A DNA stretch of 64,000 nucleotides from Saccharophagus sp. K07 (GTDB taxonomy: Bacteria; Pseudomonadota; Gammaproteobacteria; Pseudomonadales; Cellvibrionaceae). Position 1 is the stretch's first letter; every line of letters begins with the position of its first letter. A program made the position numbers and the translations under genes. Positions 28,704 to 37,303 of this stretch are shown here, piece after piece. The notes under the pieces were generated by a model that saw only the letters and a list, made by a program, of their open reading frames with translations, was not told where the DNA came from and did not search any database. The DNA is taken from the NCBI RefSeq assembly GCF_014336955.1, contig NZ_QRAI01000003.1:539800-603799 (forward strand), read 5' to 3'.

Positions 28704-29396
28704 ATGTTTAACAGTGCCGTGAAATTTTTTCAGGATGGCGGTGTGTTTATGTACCCCATAGCCGTAGTGCTGGTGTTCGGTCTGGCAGTTGCCATCGAAC
28801 GCTGGGTGGTACTGAGTGCGGCGCGCAGCTCCAATCGCCGGGTTTTCGATCGCATATTGCCCTTGCTGAAAAAGCGCGATTACAACGCGATTATCGATCT
28901 GGCGCGTAACAACCGCGCTCCTATCGGCCGCATCATTGCTGCAGGCCTCGTCCGCATGCAGCAAACTCCACGGCGCGACGAAATTGAATACGCGATGGAA
29001 GAAGGTGTGATGGAAGCGGTTCCGCGTTTGGAAAAGCGCACGTCTTATATCGCCACCTTGGCGAACATCGCCACTCTGCTCGGTCTGCTCGGCACCATTA
29101 TCGGTTTGATTCAGGCGTTCACCGCGGTAGCCAATGCCAATCCGGCAGAAAAGGCTGCGCTGCTCTCGCAGAGTATTGCGGTGGCGATGAACACCACGGC
29201 ATTTGGTTTGATTGCGGCGATTCCGCTGTTGCTGTTGCACACCGCGATCCAAAACAAAACCAATGAAATTATCGACAGCCTGGAAATGGCCGGTGTTAAA
29301 ACCCTGAATATCATGTCCAGCAGTGACGCCTTCAGTGAGAGAACACGTGCGTCCGACGTAGGTCGATCAGTTTCAGAAAAGCCACGAACTCCCTGA
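28704..29396 (+). CDS. MotA/TolQ/ExbB proton-channel family protein
   Basis: 230 residues with three membrane helices (~10-30, ~120-140, ~155-180). The family signature TLANIATLLGLLGTIIGLIQAF and the later ALLSQSIAVAMNTTAFGLIAAI are present. With the two ExbD-like proteins downstream it should form a proton-driven motor in the inner membrane that transmits force to a periplasmic partner. It is more like AglR/TolQ-type subunits of dedicated machines than the house-keeping TolQ, judging by context. Confidence 0.88.
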   Translation: MFNSAVKFFQDGGVFMYPIAVVLVFGLAVAIERWVVLSAARSSNRRVFDRILPLLKKRDYNAIIDLARNNRAPIGRIIAAGLVRMQQTPRRDEIEYAMEEGVMEAVPRLEKRTSYIATLANIATLLGLLGTIIGLIQAFTAVANANPAEKAALLSQSIAVAMNTTAFGLIAAIPLLLLHTAIQNKTNEIIDSLEMAGVKTLNIMSSSDAFSERTRASDVGRSVSEKPRTP

Positions 29397-29414
29397 TCTC
29401 AACGGTCGTTTCGC

Positions 29415-29930
29415 ATGCGCATTCGAAGACGAAATGGTGGAGAGGCGGATCTCGAAATCACGTCCTTCATGAATCTGATGATCATCCTGGTCCCGGTGCT
29501 GTTGATGAGCATGGTGTTCTCGCATATCACCGTGCTGGATTTAAAGCTCCCGGATCTCTCTGCGGACAGTGCAGCTGAAAGCCCTGCAGAAAATCAGATG
29601 CTCGAACTGGTGGTTTTGCAAGATCGCTTTGTAGTGAATTATCCCGCCGGTGCGCCGCTTAAAACGGTGCCGAAAAAAGACGGCGAATACGATTACAAGC
29701 TGCTCTCCGAGGTATTGCAGGAAGTCAAACGCCTGCTGAAAGATCAAGGCATCGAAAAACGCGATATTTTTATTTTGTCGCAGCCGGATACGGATTATCA
29801 GACGTTGGTTTCCGTGATGGATACGGTGCGTTCATTTAAAGCGGTGGTAGTGGCATCCGTGGTCGATGCGGAATTGTTTCCAGATATTTCCCTCGGTGAT
29901 GCACCCGCAGATGCTGGAGGTGCTCCATGA
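29415..29930 (+). CDS. ExbD/TolR-like protein 1
   Basis: 171 residues. One N-terminal membrane helix carries the family pattern EITSFMNLMIILVPVLLMSM; the proton-relay Asp of ExbD/TolR is replaced by Asn (FMNLM). The periplasmic domain follows (~60-160). The next gene overlaps by 4 bp. The missing Asp suggests this copy is structural and the second copy, which has LMDIFTIL, carries the proton path. Confidence 0.82.
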   Translation: MRIRRRNGGEADLEITSFMNLMIILVPVLLMSMVFSHITVLDLKLPDLSADSAAESPAENQMLELVVLQDRFVVNYPAGAPLKTVPKKDGEYDYKLLSEVLQEVKRLLKDQGIEKRDIFILSQPDTDYQTLVSVMDTVRSFKAVVVASVVDAELFPDISLGDAPADAGGAP

Positions 29931-30442
29931 AGCAGTCGATGCACGCCAGCCGCATGGCGCGCCGACATAAGCGCGCAAAAACTCAGCCGAAACTCAATCT
30001 GGTTTCGCTGATGGATATTTTTACGATTCTGGTGTTTTTCCTGCTGGTGAATTCTTCCGAAGTGGAAGTTCTGCAGAGCAATAAAAGCATCAAATTGCCG
30101 GAATCGGTTTCGGATAAAAAACCGGAAAATAATCTGATCGTGATGGTCAGCCGCGACGATATCGTCATCAACGGCCGCCTGATCACTGATGTGAAATCGG
30201 TGGTTGAAAGCAGCGCGGAAGACATTGAACCGTTGAAAAAAGAACTGGAATATCTCGCATCCCGCGAACCCTACGCGTCGGATGAGGCGCACGAAAAAGG
30301 CCGCGACGTTACCATTATGGGTGACGCCGCATTGCCCTATACGCTGTTGAAAAAAATCATCACCACCTGCGCGAAATCCGAATATCGCAATATTTCTCTC
30401 GCGGTGAATCAACTCCCTCCGGAAACACAGGGAGGCGGCTGA
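29927..30442 (+). CDS. ExbD/TolR-like protein 2
   Basis: 171 residues. The membrane helix has the canonical LNLVSLMDIFTILVFFLLVN with the conserved Asp. The periplasmic domain includes IVMVSRDDIVINGRLI. Two ExbD-type proteins after one TolQ is the arrangement of the Myxococcus AglR-AglQ-AglS motor. The start overlaps the previous gene (ATGA). Confidence 0.88.
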   Translation: MKQSMHASRMARRHKRAKTQPKLNLVSLMDIFTILVFFLLVNSSEVEVLQSNKSIKLPESVSDKKPENNLIVMVSRDDIVINGRLITDVKSVVESSAEDIEPLKKELEYLASREPYASDEAHEKGRDVTIMGDAALPYTLLKKIITTCAKSEYRNISLAVNQLPPETQGGG

Positions 30443-30443
30443 T

Positions 30444-31409
30444 ATGGCGGTAGTTTTTGCAGCGCCCAATCTGGAATTACCCTGGAGCAGTGCCCAGCAG
30501 GATGACCGCCGCTTTTGGCGCGTCCTGGGTTTTCTCTGTATTCCTTTATTGGTTTTGAGTATCGCCATTCCTTATATCCCGGTGCCCGAGCCGAAACGCG
30601 AAGAGCTGGAGCAGCTGCCACCGCAGTTGGCGCGTGTTGTGTTGGAGAAAAAGGAATTGCCCAAACCACCTCCGCCACCACCGCCGGAAGAAAAAAAGGT
30701 TGAGGAGAAAAAAACCGAGCCGAAACCGGAAGAGAAAAAGCCGGAAGTCAAACCGCCAGAGCCAAAAAAAGTGGAGCCGGATCCGGTGAAATTGCAAAAG
30801 GCGATTGACCAGGCGAAACAGAGTGGTGTGTTGCAGCATATGGATGCGCTGGCAGAAATGCGCGACGCATTTGATATTGCGGAAGTGAAAAAGCCGGCAG
30901 CCAACCTCAGGCGCGCGCAAACCGAAGCTGCGCAGGTGGAGCGCAATCTGCTCAACAGCGCTGCACAGGCAAAAAGCGGCGGCATAGATACCTCGGCGCT
31001 CAGCCGCGATACCGGCGGTGTGGCGCTTTCCGGACGCGAGACCACAACGGTGCAAAGCAAACTGGAAGAAGTGTCGGCTGCCGCTGCGGAGACACGCCAG
31101 CAGCAGACGCGCGACAAAGCCTATCGCAGCGATCAGGCGATTCGGCAGAAAATGGAGGAAGCCAAAGGGCGCATTTTTGGTATTTACAACCGCGCCTTGC
31201 GGGAAAATCCGACCTTGCAAGGAAAAGTGGTGTTTAAACTGGTTATTGAACCCACCGGTGCGGTATCCAGCGCTCAGATCGTTTCTTCTGAGTTGAATGA
31301 TCCCGATCTGGAACGCAAACTTCTCGCGGCCGTTCGCGGGATTAATTTTGGTGCTTCCGACGTCCTGCAAACGACGCTTAACTATTCGTTCGATTTCCTT
31401 CCTTTCTAA
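30444..31409 (+). CDS. TonB/AgmX-like energy transducer
   Basis: 321 residues. A cytoplasmic N-terminus is followed by one membrane helix (~31-48; FLCIPLLVLSIAIPYIP). A long Pro/Lys/Glu-rich stalk (~65-115) spans the periplasm. A C-terminal TonB-like fold contains IYNRALRENPTLQGKVVFKLVIE, typical of the AgmX/PglI C-terminal domain. It would couple the upstream proton channel to outer-membrane TPR lipoproteins. It starts 1 bp after the second ExbD gene and ends the cluster. Confidence 0.85.
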   Translation: MAVVFAAPNLELPWSSAQQDDRRFWRVLGFLCIPLLVLSIAIPYIPVPEPKREELEQLPPQLARVVLEKKELPKPPPPPPPEEKKVEEKKTEPKPEEKKPEVKPPEPKKVEPDPVKLQKAIDQAKQSGVLQHMDALAEMRDAFDIAEVKKPAANLRRAQTEAAQVERNLLNSAAQAKSGGIDTSALSRDTGGVALSGRETTTVQSKLEEVSAAAAETRQQQTRDKAYRSDQAIRQKMEEAKGRIFGIYNRALRENPTLQGKVVFKLVIEPTGAVSSAQIVSSELNDPDLERKLLAAVRGINFGASDVLQTTLNYSFDFLPF

Positions 31410-31421
31410 AGCAAATCAAAT

Positions 31422-31448
31422 CAATGCCGCCCTCCGGGGCGGTAATTT
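31422..31448 (+). terminator. Probable terminator of the TPR/ExbBD cluster
   Basis: Stem gccgccc / ggggcggt with a short TCC loop, followed by aatttctt. The T run is weak but the place, just after the last gene, is right. Confidence 0.55.
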
Positions 31449-31531
31449 CTTATTCCGCTTATTCTGCATTTGCCATTTTTTATTCTTGTCTATACTGAGC
31501 AAATAACACGAATTATTTATACGTTCTTATT

Positions 31532-31548
31532 TCACAAGTTATTTGTGA
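31532..31548. promoter_or_regulatory. Palindromic operator candidate before the TonB-dependent receptor
   Basis: A perfect 6-5-6 inverted repeat (TCACAA GTTAT TTGTGA) lies 39 bp before the receptor start, in an AT-rich promoter-like stretch. The binding protein is unknown. Confidence 0.45.
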
Positions 31549-31586
31549 GTAATTACTTCGCGGGCTAATTCATAATAAGGCGTTGC

Positions 31587-33740
31587 ATGAACCTGACAAC
31601 GTTATTCCAGATTATTGGCATTTCTCTGGTTCCCTGCGTGGCCTTTAGTCAGGACACGGTAAGTTCTGATCCTGATAAAGGTCAGACGTCTTTATTCGAT
31701 CTGGGATTGACTGAGCTGCTCAATGTTCGCGTGGTAACCGCAGCGGCGGGATTTGAACAAAACGTCGAGGAAGCGCCTGCAACCGTAACTGTTATAGACG
31801 CAGAAGAATGGCAGGCCATGGGCGCTACCGATTTATTCGAAGCGCTGCTGCATGTTCCTGGATTGCACATCACCAAAGCACAGACCGCTGTCAGTAATAA
31901 TCGACCCGTGGTTCGCGGATTATCCGGCACCTTCGGGCAACAGATTTTAGTGCTGATCGACGGCATTCGTTTTCGCGCCATTCGCGATGGCGGCTCCTTT
32001 TGGGGGCAGCGCATTCCTTTAAATTCGTTTAAACGCATCGAAATCATCCGCAGCCCAGGCTCCGCCATTTATGGTGCGGATGCGGTGGGCGGCATTATTA
32101 ACCTCGTCAGTTATGACGCTGGCGAAGTGCCACGGCGTATGACGGTTCGAGCGGGAAATTTCGATACTCAGCAATTCGAATTGAGCCAACAATTGAATTT
32201 TGGTGAAAGCCTGTTTCAGTTTGCGCTGGGTGCACAGACAAGTGATGGTGATACCAACCGGATCGTAGGTGCGGATTTACAAACGCAGTTGGATGAACAA
32301 TTCGATACTTCCGCTTCGCGCGCGCCGGGCCCTATGAATGAATACCACGAAATTTACAGCGCGCGGGCACATTGGCAATACCGCAATTTAAATGTGCAGT
32401 ATTACAACTGGCTCAATCGCGAAAATGGCAATGGTGCAGGTGCGGCGCAGGCGCTCGATCCGGATGGCAGTTTCCGCCAACAATCCCAAACACTCGAAGC
32501 AACTTACGATCTCTCTTCGCTCGTGCGCGGCTCCATGAAATTGACGGCCAACTGGCGCCGGGTTTATGGACGTTTGGTTTCCAATATTTTTCCTGCAGGG
32601 GCGCGGCTTCCTCTCGATGACGACGGCAATCTGGATTTTGTAAATGCCACTCGGTTGGTGGATTTCCCATACGGCATGATCGGTATCGCAGGATATGACG
32701 ATCAAGCGACAACCTTATGGCTCAACCATATTTTTGATCTCGCGGAAAATCATCGCGTGCGCTGGGCGGTGGGCTATGAATTTGTCGACACAGACGTGTT
32801 TGAACAAAAAAACTTTGGTACCGGCGTGCTGGGATCAGGCGAAACGGTTGCGCCGGGCGAACTGACGGACGTCACCGACACACCATTTGTGTATATCCCG
32901 AATAAAACCCGCGAAACCTATTTCGTCGCTTTGCAGGATCAATGGGCCATCAGCGAAACCCTGCAAAGCACACTCGGTGTACGCTACGACTACTACACCG
33001 ATTTTGGTTCCACGGTAAATCCGCGTCTCGGTATTACCTGGCAAACCACGCCGCGCCTGACAGCAAAATTATTTTTGGGAACGGCGTTTCGCACCCCCTC
33101 GTTCGTCGATTTGTATTCACAAAATAATCCTGCAGGTTTGGGCAATCCTGATTTGCAGCCGGAAAAAATTAAAACTTTAGACGGCGGTTTTGCTCTTAAT
33201 TATTTATTCAATGACGCCCTTTATATGGAAATTAACCTGTTCCGTTATGAGGCGGACAACATTATTGCGTTCCAGCCTTCTGCCGGCGGACAGGTGGCGC
33301 AAAATTCCGGCGAGTTGCATATGAACGGCTTGGAATATCAAGTGAACTGGCGCCCGAGCCGGCAAATCACCTTGGAGTTCAATTATTCCCTGTTGCATGA
33401 GCAGACTCAGCGTGACGTGGACATTTCGGCAGTGCCAAAGCAAATGGCCAATCTCTCCCTCAATTGGCGCCTCGATGGTTGGAATTGGTATTTGGGAGCG
33501 AAGTGGGTTGGTGACCGCGACCGCACCGAGAACGATACGCGGCCAAAGATCGACGATTACGTATGGGTGAATTCCCGCCTGCAAAAACGTTGGCGCGCAT
33601 TTGAATTCGGTTTATCTGTGAAAAATCTCTTCGACGAAGACGCCAGGGAACCGAGCAATGGATTTATTGTGGACGATTATCCGCTGGCGGGACGCCATTG
33701 GCTGTTTGATGTGACCTATGCCTTTGATGAGCGACGTTAA
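31587..33740 (+). CDS. TonB-dependent outer-membrane receptor
   Basis: 717 residues. A signal peptide ends near CVAFSQ. The plug domain (~45-165) has APATVTVIDAEEWQAMG, PVVRGLSG and IEIIRSPGSAIYGADAVGGI. The 22-strand barrel follows and ends in the C-terminal Phe-containing strand (WLFDVTYAFDERR). It should import a substrate too large for porins, using TonB and the proton gradient. The downstream citrate-synthase-like and ThDP enzymes overlap or closely follow it, so the ligand may be their product, for example a metallophore-like small molecule; this is inference only. Confidence 0.9.
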   Translation: MNLTTLFQIIGISLVPCVAFSQDTVSSDPDKGQTSLFDLGLTELLNVRVVTAAAGFEQNVEEAPATVTVIDAEEWQAMGATDLFEALLHVPGLHITKAQTAVSNNRPVVRGLSGTFGQQILVLIDGIRFRAIRDGGSFWGQRIPLNSFKRIEIIRSPGSAIYGADAVGGIINLVSYDAGEVPRRMTVRAGNFDTQQFELSQQLNFGESLFQFALGAQTSDGDTNRIVGADLQTQLDEQFDTSASRAPGPMNEYHEIYSARAHWQYRNLNVQYYNWLNRENGNGAGAAQALDPDGSFRQQSQTLEATYDLSSLVRGSMKLTANWRRVYGRLVSNIFPAGARLPLDDDGNLDFVNATRLVDFPYGMIGIAGYDDQATTLWLNHIFDLAENHRVRWAVGYEFVDTDVFEQKNFGTGVLGSGETVAPGELTDVTDTPFVYIPNKTRETYFVALQDQWAISETLQSTLGVRYDYYTDFGSTVNPRLGITWQTTPRLTAKLFLGTAFRTPSFVDLYSQNNPAGLGNPDLQPEKIKTLDGGFALNYLFNDALYMEINLFRYEADNIIAFQPSAGGQVAQNSGELHMNGLEYQVNWRPSRQITLEFNYSLLHEQTQRDVDISAVPKQMANLSLNWRLDGWNWYLGAKWVGDRDRTENDTRPKIDDYVWVNSRLQKRWRAFEFGLSVKNLFDEDAREPSNGFIVDDYPLAGRHWLFDVTYAFDERR

Positions 33741-34500
33741 TTTCCGCCCAGATTTCACCACCAAGCTTTGCTTGGAAGAACCCGCCGCTACCAACCCCTA
33801 TATCGCGGAGCGCCGTTATATCGCTGGCTATAACCTGGCGGATTTATGGCGCGGGCGCAGCTACGCCGAAGTGCTGTTGCTGCTGTTTTTAGGTGAATTA
33901 CCGACGCCGGCACAAATCCGCTTTGGCGAAATTTTGCTGATCGGTTTGCTCAATCCAGGTCCGCGCCATGTGGCCGTGCGCGCTGCCATGACCGCCGGCG
34001 TCAGCAAAACCGCGCCGGAACATTTACTGCCTTTGGGATTATTAACAGGTTCAGGTGTTCAAGGTGGCGCAAAGCAAGTGGCCGAAGCGCATCAATTTAT
34101 TTCCTCGCATTTGGCGGAGGAGCCGCACGCATTTGCCGAACGGTGTCTCGGTGAATCCAGTACCACACCCGGTTTTGGCAGCGAATTTGGTGACATTGAG
34201 CCTATCTGGCAACAGCTGGCGGAGGACTTGGCTGCGGCCTTGCCGGACAGCCCGGTTATGCAATGGTGTTCTGCGTTTAACCAATCACTCAATCGACAAG
34301 GCCAGGGCTGGCTATTGCCCGGCATTGCCGCAGCGGGAGGTCTCGCGCTTGGACTCGGCGCGCGTGAGACCATGGGTTTTTATCAAGTCGCTATTGCGCC
34401 GGGCGTCGCCGCTCACGGTATAGAACAGTCTCATAAACCCATCGCCAGCAATCCTTTTCTGCGCGATGACCAGTATGAATGTACGGATCTCGATGTATGA
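33718..34500 (+). CDS. Divergent citrate synthase-like protein 1
   Basis: 260 residues; an alternative ATG is at 33727. The N-terminal YIAGYNLADLWRGRSYAEVL and LLLLFLGELPTPAQ match the small-subunit-like start of citrate synthases. The C-terminal GLGARETMGFYQVAIAPGV also fits. The segment LLIGLLNPGPRH aligns with the first catalytic-His region, and GSGVQGGAKQVAEAH with the family's LHGGANEAV. In both places the catalytic His seems replaced (by Asn/Pro and Gln). It may be a regulatory or partner subunit of the next gene's product, or catalyse a different reaction. It overlaps the receptor gene by up to 23 bp. Confidence 0.65.
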   Translation: MPLMSDVNFRPDFTTKLCLEEPAATNPYIAERRYIAGYNLADLWRGRSYAEVLLLLFLGELPTPAQIRFGEILLIGLLNPGPRHVAVRAAMTAGVSKTAPEHLLPLGLLTGSGVQGGAKQVAEAHQFISSHLAEEPHAFAERCLGESSTTPGFGSEFGDIEPIWQQLAEDLAAALPDSPVMQWCSAFNQSLNRQGQGWLLPGIAAAGGLALGLGARETMGFYQVAIAPGVAAHGIEQSHKPIASNPFLRDDQYECTDLDV

Positions 34501-35348
34501 CAGACAGGGACAAGCACATAGCCAGCGCAACCGGCGATCCAGCGGTCGAGCAACTCGATAGACGTCGCCGCCATATTCGCACCGCCATAGGTAAATGGTT
34601 CGGCGGGCGCGATACGCGTGTGCGCGGGCGCTGGCTGCTCGGCGACTTGTTGCAGGAAATCAGCGTTACGCAACTGAAAGTGCTGAATATCACCGGCCGG
34701 TTGATTGAACCGCAGCTGGCCACTTGGCTGGAAAAGACAGTGTTTTTTACCAGTTATCCCGATCATCGCATCTGGTGTAACCAACTCGGCGCTCTGGCGG
34801 GCAACGGTGCTGCATCGCCAGTGGCCGCGGTCGCTGCCGGTGTATTGGCCGCTGATTCCAGAGCCTACGGCAGCCTCGCCCAGTACCTCACGGTAAAAGT
34901 CCTGGAAGAACTCTATCGCCGCTATTGCGCAGGCGAGAGTTTCGCCGAGCTGGTGGCCGGGTTTCCCGTGCGCAACGGGGTGCCGAGCATCAGCGGGTTT
35001 GCGCGCCCGGTGAAAATCGCCGACGAGCGCCTCGAGCCTATGCGGCAATTTACTCGAGAACTCGGCTTGGCCGACGGGCCTTATCTCAGCTTTACCGAAT
35101 CCTTGGCGGAACATTTACGCCTGCATCACCAGGCGGATATGAACGCTGCAGCTTATGCATGCGCTGTGCTGATGGATCAAGGGTTTAACGCCACGGAGGT
35201 ATACCGCATCCGCACCATGGACGTGGCGAGCGGTGTGCTGGCGTGTTACGGGGATTTATATGGCAGTACGGCGCAGGCCTTTCTGCCGCAGCGATGTACG
35301 GACGTTCATTACGACGGGGTGAGCCCCCGCGCCTTACCCCCGCGCTAA
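34497..35348 (+). CDS. Divergent citrate synthase-like protein 2
   Basis: About 283 residues, starting in an ATGA overlap with the previous gene. It retains fold features of the citrate synthase/citryl-CoA lyase superfamily: TSYPDHRIWCNQLGALAG, the helical VAAVAAGVLAADSRAYGSLA, and a C-terminal MNAAAYACAVLMDQGF. It is shorter than typical citrate synthases (370-430). Two neighbouring divergent copies suggest a heteromeric enzyme. Substrate unknown; condensation or cleavage of an acyl-CoA with a 2-oxoacid would fit the fold. Confidence 0.6.
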   Translation: MTDRDKHIASATGDPAVEQLDRRRRHIRTAIGKWFGGRDTRVRGRWLLGDLLQEISVTQLKVLNITGRLIEPQLATWLEKTVFFTSYPDHRIWCNQLGALAGNGAASPVAAVAAGVLAADSRAYGSLAQYLTVKVLEELYRRYCAGESFAELVAGFPVRNGVPSISGFARPVKIADERLEPMRQFTRELGLADGPYLSFTESLAEHLRLHHQADMNAAAYACAVLMDQGFNATEVYRIRTMDVASGVLACYGDLYGSTAQAFLPQRCTDVHYDGVSPRALPPR

Positions 35349-35415
35349 TTCCTTTTTTATCAACACTTCTGCGGACAGCGCCTGCGCCTGGCCGAGTTTT
35401 TTGCTGGATATTTTT

Positions 35416-37179
35416 ATGAGCGAATCCAATATTGCAACGCTTCCCCTGCCTACCCAAAGGGCCACAACCTCGGCGGATTTGGTGGTGAACTACCTCGCGC
35501 AATTGGGCATAGAGGCCGTTTTTGGCGTGCCGGGCGGGGCTATAGAGCCTCTATTCAACGCCCTTGCCCGCAGCGGTCGCGCCGGCGGTCCACAATTGAT
35601 CGTCGCCCGCCATGAGTGCGGCGCGGCCTATATGGCGGACGGCTACTACCGCGAGACCGGCAAGATGGGGGTGGTGTGCGCCACCACAGGTCCCGGTGCG
35701 ACCAATCTGATCACAGGTGTCAGCTCCGCCATGGTGGAACATGTGCCTATGTTGGTGATCACGGCGCAGACGGCTCTGCCGAAATTTGGCCGCCGCGCGC
35801 TGCAAGAGAGTAGCTGCACCGCCATAGATACCGTCGGTATGATGCGCCATTGCACGGTGTTTTCCTCTCTGGTGTCCCACCAGGAGCAACTGGAGAGCAA
35901 GTTGATCTCCGCCATTATGGCGGCCCATCGCAGCCCTTACGCTCCGGCACATTTGAGCATTCCCTCGGACCTGCTCAACTCGCCTTGCCCTCCGCCAAGG
36001 CGTATTCATGCGGATCTGTTTTCCCACGATTTCAAAATTGCCGACGATGCGGCCATAGATGTGCTCGCCAAAAAAGTCTGTAAGGTGGACACCATCGCCT
36101 TGTTTATCGACGGTGAAATAGGTCCGGCTGCAGATGAAGTTATCGCCTTCTGCGAGTTGGTAAACGCCCCCTTTGTGGTGGGGCCGACTGGCAAATACTG
36201 GGTGGACGAGCGCCATCCGCTGTATCGCGGGGTGTACGGTTTTGCCGGTCACAGTTCTGCTCACGCCGTGCTTACTGAAGGGCGCCCGGATCTGATTCTG
36301 GCGGTCGGTACGGCTCTGACGGAGATCGCCACCGGCGGCTGGGATCCCCATCTGCTCAACACCCGCCTCGTGCATATAGATCAAAACGCCGAACATTTCA
36401 CCCGCTCGCCTATGGCCAATCACCATGTGTGCAGCGATCCGGGATTGGTGTTCAGCAAGCTCAATAAAATGGTGTTGAAAGCACTCGGCCAGGGCAAACG
36501 CTGGCGCAATTGTGTCAGGGCTGATGCGCCGGTGAATTCTCTGGGTACCCGTGTGACCTTGAATGCGGCTGCACGCTGTGAGGACAATTCCACGCCAATT
36601 AAACCGCAACGCTTGATGGTCGCGCTCAATCGGGCGTTGCCACAGGATGCGCGCATTTACCTCGACGCTGGCAACGTCTGGGCTTGGATGACGCACTACT
36701 TTGTCAACCGCAATAACCTCGGCCTGGTGCGTTCCGGCATGGGCTTTGGCGCTATGGGATGGGGGCTGGCGGCGGCCATAGGCTCGGCCAAAGCCAATCC
36801 GGATGTGTTGACCGTCTGCCTGGTGGGCGATGGCGCCTATTTGATGAGCGCGCAGGAGCTGAGCGTCGCCGCGCAACATCATCTGCCGGTGGTATTTATG
36901 GTGCTGAATGACGCCGCGCTCGGTATGGTGATGCACGGCCAGCGCATCGCCGGGGCTGAACCTATAGGTTGGGAGCTGAACCGGGTGAATTATGCCCTGC
37001 AGGCGCAGGCCATGGGCGTGCCCGGTCTGGTGATCCATACGGCGCAGCAACTCGAGGAAGTCGATTTTGCCAGTGTGGTGAAATCGCGCGGTCCACTGCT
37101 GCTCGATATTCGCATCGACCGCGAGGAAGTGCCGCCTATTGCTCAGCGGATTAAGGATTTGGGCAACAGTCAGCAATAA
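35416..37179 (+). CDS. Thiamine-diphosphate-dependent enzyme, acetolactate synthase-like
   Basis: About 587 residues. The catalytic Glu that activates the cofactor is in ARHECGAAYMADGYYRETG near residue 55. The central domain spans ~200-340. The ThDP-binding motif runs from VGDGAYLMSAQEL to VLND near 475-505. Acetolactate synthase and related enzymes decarboxylate a 2-oxoacid and join the fragment to an acceptor. There is no small regulatory subunit gene beside it. The linkage to two citrate-synthase-like genes and a receptor argues against a role in branched-chain amino acids. Start chosen at the ATG 35416; a TTG at 35401 is in frame. Confidence 0.82.
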   Translation: MSESNIATLPLPTQRATTSADLVVNYLAQLGIEAVFGVPGGAIEPLFNALARSGRAGGPQLIVARHECGAAYMADGYYRETGKMGVVCATTGPGATNLITGVSSAMVEHVPMLVITAQTALPKFGRRALQESSCTAIDTVGMMRHCTVFSSLVSHQEQLESKLISAIMAAHRSPYAPAHLSIPSDLLNSPCPPPRRIHADLFSHDFKIADDAAIDVLAKKVCKVDTIALFIDGEIGPAADEVIAFCELVNAPFVVGPTGKYWVDERHPLYRGVYGFAGHSSAHAVLTEGRPDLILAVGTALTEIATGGWDPHLLNTRLVHIDQNAEHFTRSPMANHHVCSDPGLVFSKLNKMVLKALGQGKRWRNCVRADAPVNSLGTRVTLNAAARCEDNSTPIKPQRLMVALNRALPQDARIYLDAGNVWAWMTHYFVNRNNLGLVRSGMGFGAMGWGLAAAIGSAKANPDVLTVCLVGDGAYLMSAQELSVAAQHHLPVVFMVLNDAALGMVMHGQRIAGAEPIGWELNRVNYALQAQAMGVPGLVIHTAQQLEEVDFASVVKSRGPLLLDIRIDREEVPPIAQRIKDLGNSQQ

Positions 37180-37245
37180 CCTGGGCATTTGCCTGAACAT
37201 CATTTTTTGACCGGCCACTCGGAAAGCGCAGTCATCCCTACTATA

Positions 37246-37279
37246 AGATGGCGCGCATCCGGCGCGCTCCGCGCCATCA
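37246..37279 (+). terminator. Possible terminator after the ThDP gene
   Basis: A GC-rich inverted repeat (gatggcgcg / cgcgccatc) lies in the gap after the ThDP gene. It lacks a T run. Confidence 0.35.
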
Positions 37280-37303
37280 CAATGATTCAATCCGGGTGGC
37301 CCT

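Noticed and set aside
35416..37179. Branched-chain amino acid acetolactate synthase (ilvB/ilvG).
   Set aside because: No small subunit or ilvC nearby, and the operon partners are a receptor and citrate-synthase-like proteins, so a housekeeping name is not justified.
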